Part shown: positions 32,599 through 43,734 of the stretch, one piece after another
How the letters are laid out: the number at the start of each line of letters is the position of its first letter
Position numbering within the stretch: position 1 is the first letter of the stretch
DNA from: Lactuca virosa
Lineage: Eukaryota; Streptophyta; Magnoliopsida; Asterales; Asteraceae
Reading direction: 5' to 3'
Length of the DNA stretch: 64,000 nucleotides
Assembly (NCBI GenBank): GCA_928212115.1
Contig: CAKMRJ010005523.1
Span: forward strand, 243,435,115-243,499,114
Position numbers and translations under genes: made by a program
Notes under the pieces: model-generated
What the model saw: only the letters and a program-made list of their open reading frames with translations
What the model was told of the DNA's origin: nothing
Databases searched by the model: none

Positions 32599-34612
32599 CA
32601 AGGAACAGGTAAGAGAGCTTAGATCAAGAGTCCTCAGTCTATCCTACATGACTATATACAGTCCTTAGGGCATCCCTCTACTAGCAGATAACCAAAACTA
32701 GTGGGTCAGCATTGGTGCCTTCGACCCACGGGTACAGTGAGGCAAAATCACCTCGATATGCGTGTAGGTAACCATTGTAGCAAAGAAGAACTCTACCAGC
32801 TTCAACTCACTTCCAATCACCTACAGGAAGATACTTGTGTCAATACCAGATCACATGTCATATTCACTTGCAACAATGACAACCTCACATGAAATGACGA
32901 TTAGGGTTTCACATAAAATGACGATTAGGGTTAAGTAAGAACACCTAACCCATTAAGGACTTAATCACCTAAGGTAGGACTGATTAAGGTTTGACTTACT
33001 CATTCTCGAGTGTAATATTAAGCCCAATCAACGACCCAAATACGCGCCCGATCATTGTCCAAAATAGAGCTCCCCGATCCTATGGTTTTCCACATGAAAT
33101 CATAACTAGGGTTAGTGTTCCAGACTACACCCCCTTAAGGAATCAATTCATTAAGACCAATTCTGCATTAAGTTAATTGTAGGGCATTATTATTATTTAA
33201 AGTTTAATTAACAGTTTTAACGCGTGTCTCGACAAAACTCAAAAACTAGGGTTTTCTTGACATTAGGGTTTTCTAAACCCTAATTAGGGTTTCCAACCCA
33301 AACACGTGCCACTTGGTCTAAAGTTAGATGCATAGGTAAAATTAATGTGTAATAAGTCGGGCACCACCCACTGCCACCGTGGGCAGCGGTGGTCAGCGAC
33401 GGTCCGTGGCGGCAGCCACCCGCACACGACGGTGGTTTCGAGTGATAAATTCAACAACCAATCAAACATAAAAGTTCCTACATACAAACACACACTAGCA
33501 CCAAAAGAATACAAAAAATGTCCAATACAGCCACCATGATGGTGGCAGACGACGACAGTAGGTGGCAGCCACCACCTCATGGTGGTGGTGGTGGGTTTTC
33601 TTTGATTTTCCGACCAAGAAATGATCATACGACATTACACCATTAAAAATGCACACACACCATATTACACACACAGGCACCTCACACGGTGGCTGGTGGT
33701 GGTAGAAAAGGGCAACAAGGGCGGCAACCACCATGGTTGGCTGCCATGGTGGTTCTTCACGTTTTTCGGCCAACAAAACATAACCATACATACTTCACGG
33801 GTTGCAGCAGCAACACACACACACACACACGAACACGAGTTCCAATGTTGAATCACGAACCTAAACTCAGCCACCCTCGTGGTGGCAGACGGTAACCGGA
33901 GAACAAATAAAATGGGCAGCCGCTCGGAGCGGCGGTGACGACGTATTAAAAGAAAAGAGGCGAAGAGGGAATAGGTTTGAACAAACTCCAACCGAGAACA
34001 ACAGTAGCGACGAACATGACTTCGCTCTTCCGATCTCCTGGCTGATACGATGTCGTCTCGCGGTTCTCGTCCTCATTGTCAGTGGGTGCAGCAGTGGGGT
34101 GCTCGACGGTTCACGATGGCTACAATGGAGGTGGCGGCGGCTGGAGATGTGGAGAGATAAGGGTGGCATGTGCAAGTTTAGGGTTAGGTATGAGGAGGTG
34201 TCTACATGAAGGGCAAGAGGGGGTGACAGGTCTTAACCAGTCTCTAACTTCAATCTTATGCCAAATTTCCAGTTTTAATCCCTCCTTCCCCAATCTTTTC
34301 CAAATTAAGTCCACAATTTACTCTGTAGCCCCCTGATTCCAACAATCCTTTCAATTCAAGTCCAACAATTACCAAACAGCCCCCAGCATCCAAAAATCTA
34401 TTCATAGCTAGTCCGAAAGTTACACTTTAACCCCCGATTTTCAGAATTTATAACATTTAACTCCTTGCACTAATACTCTAATAATTTATTACGGTTTTAA
34501 GGCCAACATAAAACTATTAAAATATAAAAAAATACATCTCGAGGTTTTAGGGCTTATTATTTGTTTATTTATTTATTTACTAATTGTATTTTATTTTAAA
34601 CGGAATGTTACA
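32599..34612 (-). repeat. Element C LTR, element-5' portion (with the right CAAGG duplication)
   Basis: After CAAGG (32599-32603) the sequence continues the shared motif broken at 12814 and runs to CGGAATGTTACA at 34612, which is TGTAACATTCCG on the element strand. The stretch 33360-34220 is GC-rich, with CCACCATGGTGG-like inverted repeats and CA microsatellites (about 33650-33662 and 33811-33831). The GC-rich frames here are short and I regard them as non-coding LTR. With the other piece the LTR is about 3.16 kb. Confidence 0.7.
33726..33754. repeat. Perfect 11-bp inverted repeat in the element C LTR
   Basis: AACCACCATGG and CCATGGTGGTT flank a seven-base loop. A second palindrome, CCACCATGATGGTGG, lies at about 33530-33545. 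Confidence 0.85.
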
Positions 34613-35150
34613 CTTCTAGGAACGCTTAACTAGTACATCAGTTCGAATGAATACCTATCCCCTTGATGGATATGTTCGTTGAGCATGCATCAAAGCATCA
34701 TTTTGTTACAATGAGATATGAACCGTTAGACAAAATTATCAAGTACAAAAACAAGAAAATCTTTTTGGATTTTTGTTTGTAGAAATCAAACATAAAAATA
34801 AGAAAATCTTTTTGAATTTTTGTTTTTAGAAATCAAACACAAAAATAAGAAAATCTTTTTGAATTGTTGTTTATTGATATCAAACACAAAAATAAGAAAA
34901 TCTTTTTAATTTCTTATTTTTGAAAAATAACAAACAAAAATAAATGAACTATAAAATGTTACCGAGATACGTTCGACCTATCTGATAGCAACCATCAATC
35001 ATGTGTTGCACATCGAACAGATTTTACCAAAAGCGAATTGAGTTTAGAACGGTTTAAAGTGAATTCAAATGCGAACGCGGTCGAACGCTGAACTGAAACA
35101 GTAACCTCTGAAGGGTTCATAAAAACACCAACAAATCGACAGTTATTCGA
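34613..35150 (-). other. 3' untranslated part of element E, LTR not found
   Basis: AT-rich sequence between the RNase H end of E and the C LTR boundary. It contains a tandem array at 34746-34933: a 47-bp unit (AAAAATAAGAAAATCTTTTT and so on) repeated about four times. E's 3' LTR is not seen, so it was probably lost at the C junction. Confidence 0.5.
34746..34933. repeat. 47-bp tandem repeat, about four copies
   Basis: The unit AAAAATAAGAAAATCTTTTT followed by GAATTTTTG..AAATCAAACAC recurs with few changes; the last copy is more divergent. Confidence 0.85.
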
Positions 35151-35843
35151 TCAAAAAGAACATGGAACAGAACTCGCATCCATTATTCCCAATCCATTAA
35201 AAATCCTTAAGAATGACTTTTCATCTAAAGTTTTTGTGAAAATGTCTACAAATTGATCTGTTGTCTTGACAAAATGGACTTCAATGTTCTCGTCTTCTAC
35301 ATGGTCCTTTATGAAGTGATATCGAAGTGCAATGTGTTTGGTTTTCGAATGTTGGACCAGATTGTGGCAAATGTGAATGGCACTTTTTGAATCACAGCAA
35401 CAAGGGATTTTCTTCATGTTGATTGCATAGTCTCGCAATTGGCTTTGAATCCAAATAACTTCTCATGTGCATGCAACAACATCCACATACTTTGTTTCTG
35501 CTGTCGAAATTGAAACACAAGTTTTCTTTTTCGATTGCCAGCTCACGAGCTTTCCTTCCAATAATTGACATCCTCCTGTTGTACTCTTTCGATCAAGTTG
35601 ACATCCACCTAGATCTGCATCATAGAAAGCTTGTATAAAGAAGCCTGTCTTCGATGGATACCATAATCTCAATGAAATTGTTCCTTTGAGGTATCGAAAG
35701 ATATTCTTAACAACATTAAGATGGGGCTTTGTTGGATTTGATTGGTACCTGTCATAACTACATACAACAAACATAATATCAGGTCGACTTGTAGTTAAAT
35801 ACAAAAGCAAACCGATCATGCTTCTATACGTCTTTAAGTCCAT
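35151..35843 (-). pseudogene. pol: Element E RNase H region and end of pol
   Basis: The frame reads MDLKTYRSMIGLLLYLTTSR, with RPDIMF and KNIFRYLKGT. RNase H motifs follow: YDADLGGC (catalytic Asp region), STAETKY (Glu) and CCDSKSAI (Asp). It ends IEVHFVKTTDQFVDIFTKTL, the usual copia pol C-terminus. A TGA interrupts at 35463-35465 in the same frame. RNase H degrades RNA of the RNA-DNA hybrid during reverse transcription. STAETKY departs from the common STAEAEY, and the stop makes it inactive. Confidence 0.88.
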
Positions 35844-37117
35844 AGTAGGCTAATCCAACGAAGGATTCAAGTGTGTGCCAACAACCATAGGTACTTTAAC
35901 TTTAGTGTTATTCGTCATACCAGACCTTTCAAGCAGATTTCACATATATTTTTATTGATTAATAAAAATGCCTTCCCTACTTGGACGAATATGCAAACCC
36001 AAAAGTTATTAATTTTCCCCATCATAGTCATTTCGAATTGACTTTTCATGAGGTCGTCAAATTCATGAGATAATAAAGGATCAGTCGAACAAAAATAATG
36101 TCATTGACATAAATTTGAACAAGCATCAGGTGATCCCCTACTTTCCTTCGAAATAAAGTAGGATCAACTGATCCTTTTTTAAATTTAACGATTTTCAAAA
36201 AGTTTGTCAGAGTTACATACCAGGAACGAGGTGCTTGTTTCAACCCATAGACTGCCTTATCTAAAATATAACAATGATCGGGATACTTATCACTAACGAA
36301 ACCAGGTGGTTGTTCGACATACACTGCTTCCTCCAGAACTCCATTGAGGAATGCACATTTGACATCCATTTGATAAACATCGAAATCCTTATGAGCTGCA
36401 TAAGCAAGAAAAATTCAAACTGCCTCGAGTCTTGCAACAGGAGCAATGGTTTCCTCATAATCAATACCTTCTTGTTGAGAATAACATTTTACGAGTAGTC
36501 TTGCTTTGTTTCGAATAAAATTTCCTTCTTTATCAGTTTTATTTTTTAAAAATCCATTTTAAACCAATTAACAAAACATCCATTGGTTTAAGAATTAACC
36601 TTCAAACTTTATTTCGTTAAAATTCAGCAAGTTCAGATTGTATTGCAACAACCCAATGAGAGTGTTCTAATGCAACCTTTACTGTTTCGAAATGAACACA
36701 TTAAACATACATAATTTTTGATGAACATTCAACACTTCATTTCTGGCTCGAATATGGGTCGAGCCAAGACACCAGAATTTGGATCACTAAGAATCTGTTC
36801 CTTTGGATGATCTCTTGTCCACTTAACCATCGGTAGATATGCAGAATCTAAGTCTAAAGGCGCATATTCGAAAATATCATCCACTTATGAACCTTTTTCT
36901 GCAATCGATATATTGTTAGTTACATCTTGAAAATCATTATTTTGATCATGGTTGTTATCAGAATTCGATCGACTTGGCTCCCCCTCGGCCAATGGATTTG
37001 AAATGTGATGCTCCCTCTCAACATCATCATGGTTCCGTACACGTTCCCCCTCGACTTGAGTTGTAGTTGGAATATGCTCCCCCTCAACTGTCAAATCATG
37101 ATTTTCATTTTGCAATT
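35844..37117 (-). pseudogene. pol: Element E reverse transcriptase region, heavily damaged
   Basis: The best frame (36369-36046) reads MDVKCAFLNGVLEEAVYVEQ, which includes the first palm Asp, then AVYGLKQAPRSWY and QIYVNDIIF. The catalytic YVDD box is YVND here: the first of the two paired Asp residues is Asn. Flanking RT sequence is recognisable only in other frames with many stops (36370-37117 includes the integrase-RT linker). RT makes cDNA from the element RNA; this copy cannot. Confidence 0.85.
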
Positions 37118-38690
37118 TTAAGTGCTCTCTTCCTCCACTTGATCATCAGTCGAAACCGATACTCTTTCGACATTCACCCTTGAAGTTGATGAAGAATGTG
37201 TGTCATTTTCTTCCCTTGTAACAGACGAATCATTAGAGTGTTTCGATGCTTGAGGAACATGATTATCATCATCATGGTTCTCAACATCAATGGCCCTATC
37301 AGGAATTCCAAAAATCAAATCAAGATCAATATCATAAGAATTTATGAGTTCAGATTCAACATTTATTTAAGCCATTATAGACTTTTGAACGAAACATTGT
37401 TCGACTCTTTTGACATAATAGTCATCGAAGGTAAGATTGAAAGTTTCCTCGATCTTTCTTGTTCGTTTGTTCAACACCCTATAGTCTACAGAGTTGTGTG
37501 AACATCCCAAGAAGATCCCTTCATCAACTTTCGACTGAAATCTAGAAAGATTGTCCTTGAGATTCATGATGAAACATATGCACCCAAAAACATGAAAGAA
37601 TTTAACGTAAGGTGTAATATTAAAACGACGATGAATGAAAGAACGATTTTGTGTGAAAAAAGTAGTCAAAACAGCTTATGCCCAAAGATATTGAGGTAAG
37701 TTCGCATAAGTAAGCATTGTTCCTGCAGCTTCACATAAAGAATGATTCCTCCTTTCGACAACACCATTTTGTTGCGGTGTGTAAGGATACAAAAATTTGT
37801 GTGATATTGCCAACTCAGACAACAATGAATCTAGAATTCGATTCTTGAATTCTGATCCATTATCACTCTCTATCCTTCGAACTTTCTTCTTTAAACTCAA
37901 CTCTTTGTTCTTGATAAACTCAATCATCACTTGTGCAGTTTTAGACTTCTGTCGAAGAAAGAAAACCCAAGTAAACCTGGAAAAAACATAAACAATGACT
38001 AATATGTACTTCTTCTTATTGAGTCTCAACAATCGAATGTCCACATAAGTCAATGGGAAGAAGTTCCAAAGGTTCGATGATTTTTGAATCTATTACGATT
38101 GGATGATTTTGTCGATGTTGCATTCCCTGTTCACATGCAACACACAACGAATCATTATAAAATTTTAAAACAAGTAAACCTCTAATAAAATCATTGAAAA
38201 CAAGTTTGTTAAGATTTTTGAAGTTAAGATGAGAAAGACGTCGATGCTATAACCATATTAGATCAGAGGATGCTTTCGAAAGCAAACATACTGAGGGTAC
38301 ACCCATGATTGGTTTCAAGTCGAGAGTGAACATATCCCATTTGCGTTTCGACTTTAGTATAATTTCCTTCATTTGCTTGGTGTAAATAATACTTCTAGCC
38401 TCATCAAAGAGAACCTGATTTCCAGTGCCAACAACTAGTTGAGAAACACTAATCAGATTATGCTTTGAGCCTTCAACATATGCAACTTGATTCACAGTGA
38501 ATTTCCCATTTGTTACTTTTCCTTATTCTTTGACTTTACACTTATTTTTGTTGCCAAACTTTACAACTCCAGCATTTTTCAGCTTTCGAAAATCATGCAA
38601 ATTCTCCTTCCTTCCAGTCATGTGATCCGAGCATCCACTATCAATATACCAGCTTTCATCATATTGCACGTCACAAAGAACCTGTGATCA
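37118..38690 (-). pseudogene. pol: Element E protease, pre-integrase and integrase
   Basis: The 38690-38500 region reads ESWYIDSGCSDHMTGRKENL, a copia aspartic protease with DSG. Pre-integrase (38495-38247) has VEGSKHNLISVSQL. Integrase (38053-37118) is one frame with stops at 37676-37678 and 37367-37369. It has RRIESDNGSEF (second catalytic Asp) and PQQNGVVERRN (Glu), spaced DX35E. The segment holding the first Asp, around 38060-38100, is disrupted. The linker after integrase is acidic and Ser-rich (SNDSSVTREEND). Confidence 0.88.
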
Positions 38691-41600
38691 ATTAGAAGAA
38701 TTTAGGTCCCTAAGACCTTTTAGGTCCTTGGACATTAGCTTGAAACACAGTATGTAACGAAGAACCTATAACCAAACTACAAACTTTCGACTTGAAACTG
38801 TCAATTAAGTCAATTTCATTGGCTTTAGGCATTGAAATGTAATCATTCGATGTGAAAGGTTCAACATTGACTTTCACTCTTTCATCATTTTTCTGAAATC
38901 CATCAACTTTCTTCTTTGGAATTTCTTTTCACTTTCCCACTGCAAGACTAGATTCTTGAGACGAAGTACTTCCATTCATCGAATCATTCAAGTACATCTC
39001 GTAAGCAGATTGAATTTGCTCTTGAGAATACTATCCTGACTGATACTGTTTTCCTTTTCCCTCAATCTAGTGATTGATGTTCCTTACATCACTTCTTCCT
39101 TTTACGGATGATGCTTTCAGCTTCTGCTTCAAATCAGGATTAGGAAAATGAGGATTTTTAGGTTTGAAAGGTTCACTTTGCTTTCCTTTAACTTCTAATT
39201 TTTTAAATTCTCGTTTTGGAAATGATCTTTTTGGTTGATTTTGAAAACAATTTTGGTATTGATTTTGATAACCAACACCATTTTGTTCAAAAACTTTTTA
39301 ATTTTGATCAAAAGTTCTTTGAGCATGAGTTGAACTAAAATTCCTTCATCCATTATTTTGAACAAAAATCCTTTGTTCATTGTTTTGAACAAAACATCCA
39401 TTTCCATATTTTTGACTAAAACTTCTTTAATTATGATTTTGAACATAGCTTCCATTTCCATGATTTTGGAAATTATGTGGTCGAAATTGATTTTGAACAT
39501 TTGTTCGACTTCTTTGAAAACTACTTTGCTTTTGAGACGATTTATTTTGAAATATCATTTTATTTTGAGAAAATGTCTGAGCGTTTTCAGAAGATTTTTG
39601 CTTTTACATTTTTCTAGTAGGCTTTGTTTCGTGCCTTTGAATTCAAAACTCCTTCCTCACAAGCCAATTTTCTACATTTCCTTTGAAAAATTGAGTTTTT
39701 ACCTTTTGAGGTTTTGAAACATGGGTAAAGAGTTATCTCCTTTTACTTTGTTTTTATTTTCAACAACTGATTTTTCAGTTTTCACAACCCAAACACATTT
39801 TGGTTTTTGGTGTTGAAAAGTTGTTGAGTTTTTGTTCAAACCATTTTCGACAAGGTTTTGATTTGAATAAAAACCTTCTTTTGTCACTCCTTTATTGTCT
39901 TCCTTGACCAGTTTGTTTAATTCTAGATTCGCATTATCACCATTTCCTATGGTGACAAATACTTGATTTGGAAATACAACTTCATATGTATCCTTGAACC
40001 TTGGATAGACCAATGAATTTGATTCCAGATAATGTTTTCCTTTATCTTTCAACACCTTTGTGTACTCCTTTGATTCTTCGAAAGCTTGTTTGACTACTAC
40101 TCTAGGAATAGGTTTCTCATTCGAAACATCATCCTCATCAATCACATAGTCTTCAACCACAACATGATCAAGAGGATCACAAACTTTGGATGTAAAAGTT
40201 CGATCACTGTTTACTTTCGACATTGAATCATGACATTTTTCTTTGCCTTTAACCATCAAATTGACATTAATAATAGACAATCGTGAGCAATCGACACTCT
40301 CCTCAGCCTCAATTTCACTGATATTATCATAATCATTTTCGATATCAGCAAAATTTTGTTGAGAATCAAGTGTCGACTTCTCAGTCATGTTCAAAATCTT
40401 GACTTGTTCATTTTTAGTTAAAGTTTCATTCACAATATGTACAAGGTCATCATCATTCAAATGGTCATTAATGTTTACAATTCCATACGCATACAAATCA
40501 TTTAGAACCTTGTCAAATTCTGCGATCTTACTTTCACAATCATACGTAGTTTCATCTATTTGTCCTCTTTTGTAAGCAAGAAACGGAAGAAGTTTACGAT
40601 GTTGTTCACTACAAATTTTAGTTGAATGATGCAATTCAGTAATTTTAGCATACAACCTTTTTCGCAGAATTATAGTAGATATTACACTGTTTAACAAGCA
40701 TGATGTTGTCCATTCGAATCGAATCTCTATCAATTAACAAATTAGTGATTCTCAAATCTAAAGCTTCTATTACTCCCATCTTTTCCTCTAATTTGTTTTG
40801 GCATCATAATAAAGGGACTTGGACAGTTCTGCATCATTACTCATGGAGATTAACATGTCATTAAGATAAGCACAAGTATTATCAAATTCAGCCAACACAT
40901 CATTATAAGAAGATGAGGGAATTTTAAATGAGTTAAGAAGATCATGTACCTTGGCAGTCATTGGTGATTTCGTTGATTCAGTGGACACGAAACACCATCT
41001 AGTTATTTTTTCTTTACTCATCTCTTCCACATTAACTTGCTCCTCATCATCTACCTCCAGCTTTGCACACATGGCTCCGTGAGTCAGATTTCGCATCTCA
41101 TCGTCATCTGAACCAGAGGACCATATCTGATAAGTGTCATCTTCCTCATCACCTCCTATGGCCATCAAAGATATTCCTTTTGTTCGAGCATGAATTTCTT
41201 CCATCTTCTCAGCGTAGTATGCTTCGTCCTTGACTTTCTCCTTATTTTCTTCCTTTTTCCTGAGCATGTAGTCCTTTGCTAGATGGTTCGACCCATTATA
41301 ACAATTATAGTTGTAACCAGAGTCACCTTTTAGCTTCAGCTCCTTCTTCTCAACCAAGTTCTTCACATCTTTCTTTTCCTCTTTCGACTCAGACTTCACA
41401 TTCTTTCCAGTCAAACTATTTCCCTTAAACTTATTGATGTTCTTGAACTTCATATTGAAAGGATTCTTGAAGAATTTCTTCACTTTGTTGTTTGAGTAGT
41501 AAGCCACAGCTTCATCGTTAGAATTAAACATAAAACCTTCTTCCTCATGTTTGTCTTCTTCAACAGATTCGACTTCAGATTCCTTGGCAGTCACTTTCGA

Positions 41601-42314
41601 CATCAGTGCCAATGGTCCTCCCAAACTTAACTTTCCTTCTTCAGCAATTTCATTTATCTTTCTTTCATGAGATTTCAGAACATTATAGAAATTTTCCAAT
41701 GAATAACCATCAAAACTCTCTTGAGTGTTGATCATCAAGCTAATGTTTATCCACTCCTTTCTTAATCCCATCAAAAAAGTGAGATGAAACTCCATGGACG
41801 AACGAATCACTTCGTATTGAGACCATTTTAATATCAGTTCGTTCAAACGATCATAGTAAGACTCGACTGATTCGTTGTCCTTCTATTTGAACTCACCCAA
41901 TTCCAACAAACACTACTTCACGGAACTTTTCTTTGTCTTATCATTTCCTTGATATTTCTCTTTCAAGGTGTCCCAAATATCCTTTGTAGTTTTACAACTT
42001 CGAACATAATTGTAAACTACTGGTGGAAGAGCACCACATAGTTCATGTAGACATTTCTTGTCGTTCGCCTTCATCTTATTTCGTTGAGTGATCATATCTT
42101 CACTTGTAGCAACATAATTAATGTTGACTAACATTGCCGGACTAAATTCACATATGTTGATACATCTCATCAGATCTTCATCAATTCCATTAAGATAGTC
42201 TTCCATCCTATCAGCCCATTGCTCGTAGTACACCGGAATCATAATCGGAATTTTAGTTGATGATCTGAGAAAGTCAAAGAAGTTTGTCATTGTATTTAGA
42301 TTGAAGTTCGCCAT
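38691..42314 (-). pseudogene. gag: Element E gag-type region with coiled-coil and Asn/Gln-rich parts
   Basis: From ATG at 42314 (MANFNLNTMTNFF) the frame holds a UBN2/copia Gag domain: YYEQWADRMEDYL, TTKDIWDTLKEKYQG. Two in-frame TAG stops near 41913 and 41889 each sit where Gln is expected (CAG to TAG). It continues to 40788 through an acidic and Lys-rich linker with a degraded zinc knuckle (NCYNGSNHLAKDYM). After frameshifts near 40790 and 40665 it reads a long acidic coiled-coil-like segment (to 39699). An Asn/Gln-rich repeat region follows (39600-39200; QNNEQ, QNHGNG units). This large Gag with a coiled-coil tail is typical of some plant copia lineages; the exact lineage was not assigned. 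Confidence 0.8.
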
Positions 42315-42548
42315 TGTTGTACGAATATTTGAAGAAAAATGATTTTTGGATCTAAAATGAGATTTAAGAAGGTAAACAAACAAAGATTGATAAGAGATCA
42401 ATCAATCTAACACGCATAGTGCATAATCAATTCATAACAACCGATCGAATCAAGTTTTCTGAATCTAATTGCGAAGGTTTTTTATTGGAAAGAGCGATTC
42501 AAAAAATATGAAAAACACGAGAAATATTTAATCTATTGGATGAATCCT

Positions 42549-42560
42549 GCTCTGATACCA
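42549..42560 (-). other. Primer-binding site of element E
   Basis: The minus strand reads TGGTATCAGAGC, two bases inside the LTR end (...CATCA). Confidence 0.85.
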
Positions 42561-42562
42561 AT

Positions 42563-42793
42563 TGATGCGTGCTATGTTTGATTACGAACACAATTTATTC
42601 AAAAAAAACAATCAAGAACACAAGATGTAAATATAATATGGTTGGATCGTGTTAAGTCTGGAGAGAGTACAAAGTATCGAGAGTGCTTTACAATCTAAAG
42701 AACACTAAAAGTTACCCTATACTCTAGTACTTACCCTATTTATAGGGTACAACAGACTCAACAAAAAATACAAGGACTAAACATTCTAGTTTC
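42563..42793 (-). repeat. 5' LTR of element E, probably incomplete
   Basis: The LTR end is TGATGCGTGC on the plus strand. A CCTATAAATAGGG TATA box (minus) lies near 42731-42743. A possible LTR start is TGTTTAGTCC (minus) at 42783, but no second copy exists to confirm it. It abuts the solo LTR at 42794. Confidence 0.55.
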
Positions 42794-43490
42794 TGTTGGG
42801 TTTTTATTCAAAAATCCGGTTTCACAACCGGTAAAAATGACAACGGAAGCTTTAAAAATGTTGAATAAAACTAAAACTATTTTAACCACCAATGGTCATT
42901 TTTCCAGAGTTAGAAAGATTAAAACAATCATAGAAGGGAAATCATAACAACCTTTGAAGACTTTGATCCTCTACAAGTATCCACCAAGCAAGAGTAGAAC
43001 CATCAAAACATGCTAGTATTCACTTGTAATTTGTTGTTCATAAGCCTTTGAAATATATACCAAATATATGTTCAAAGGTGAAGCAACAAAGGGTCTTTTC
43101 CTAACATCAAAATGCAAGAGAATAGAGGAGAAGGAGTTCTTATGAAGCTCGAAATTTGGCAGCCCCATAGAGAGAAATGTGCTCTCGGATTTTAGCTCCA
43201 AAGAAGAACCAAAATGAGGCTTGCAAGAACTCTAATCTAACCTTCCATGCCCTCCCTTATATAATGGCCAAAAAGCAAGAAGAGACCATAAAGCAAAAGC
43301 ATGATACATGTTTCTTACAAGCATGGTAGAATTGATTAAACAATTCAAAAGAAGACCATGCTTGGTCTCCTCTCACTTTTTCGAAAAAGGCTAGGCACAA
43401 AAGAAGACAAAAGTTGTCTCATGGCTAGTTGAAATATACATACATGTTATCTTTATAAAAATTCAATCTTATTTATAAAGAATTCCCAAC

Positions 43491-43491
<1 letters not shown>
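42794..43491 (-). mobile_element. Solo LTR with TGTTGGG/CCCAACA ends
   Basis: 698 bp with perfect 7-bp inverted ends (TGTTGGG...CCCAACA). A minus-strand CCATTATATAAGGG TATA-like box lies near 43254-43267. No primer-binding site or coding sequence. A clear target duplication is absent; the right flank is an AT microsatellite. Confidence 0.65.

Positions 43492-43566
<75 letters not shown>
43492..43566. repeat. (AT)n microsatellite
   Basis: Almost pure AT dinucleotide for about 75 bases with one TATTATA interruption, directly next to the solo LTR end. Confidence 0.95.
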
Positions 43567-43567
<1 letters not shown>

Positions 43568-43572
43568 CTAGT

Positions 43573-43728
43573 CATATATAAATATCTTACTGTATATAAA
43601 ACTACATTTTATATAAATTGTAACTAGTTTATTAAGATATAAATATGAATATATAAATATCTTATTTTTATATAAACCTACATTCTATAGAAATTGAACT
43701 AGTTTATTAAGATATAAATGTAACATAT
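43573..43728. repeat. Two-copy tandem repeat, about 78 bp
   Basis: ATATAAATATCTTA..TATATAAA.CTACATT and on to AACTAGTTTATTAAGATATA recurs twice in succession with a few changes. Confidence 0.75.
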
Positions 43729-43734
43729 AAATAA

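Larger units (their letters stand above)
10846..34612 (-). mobile_element. Element C: truncated gypsy-type element, split by the insertion of element B
   Basis: On the minus strand it reads LTR from 34612 to 32604, then (after skipping B) from 12814 to 11660, then a primer-binding site (11656-11644) and leader to about 10846, where it stops. The leader stretch 10855-10910 matches the leader of D (about 4585-4640) and of B (about 27600-27660). No gag, pol or second LTR remains. The pieces join across B at the CAAGG duplication, and a motif present intact elsewhere becomes continuous (AACCAAACAAGG plus AACAGG), which confirms the split. Confidence 0.8.
34613..42793 (-). mobile_element. Element E: degenerate Ty1/copia retrotransposon
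   Basis: Minus-strand order gag, protease, integrase, reverse transcriptase, RNase H is the copia order. A tRNA-Met primer site and a short LTR piece lie at the 5' side (42549-42793). Many stops and frameshifts are spread over all domains and the 3' LTR is missing, so this is an old insertion. It lies between the C LTR end and a solo LTR. Confidence 0.88.

Noticed and set aside
33284..34336. GC-rich overlapping frames on both strands (64-114 codons), one hydrophobic
   Set aside because: They fall in the C LTR, show low-complexity His/Pro/Cys content and no domain. I treat them as LTR sequence.
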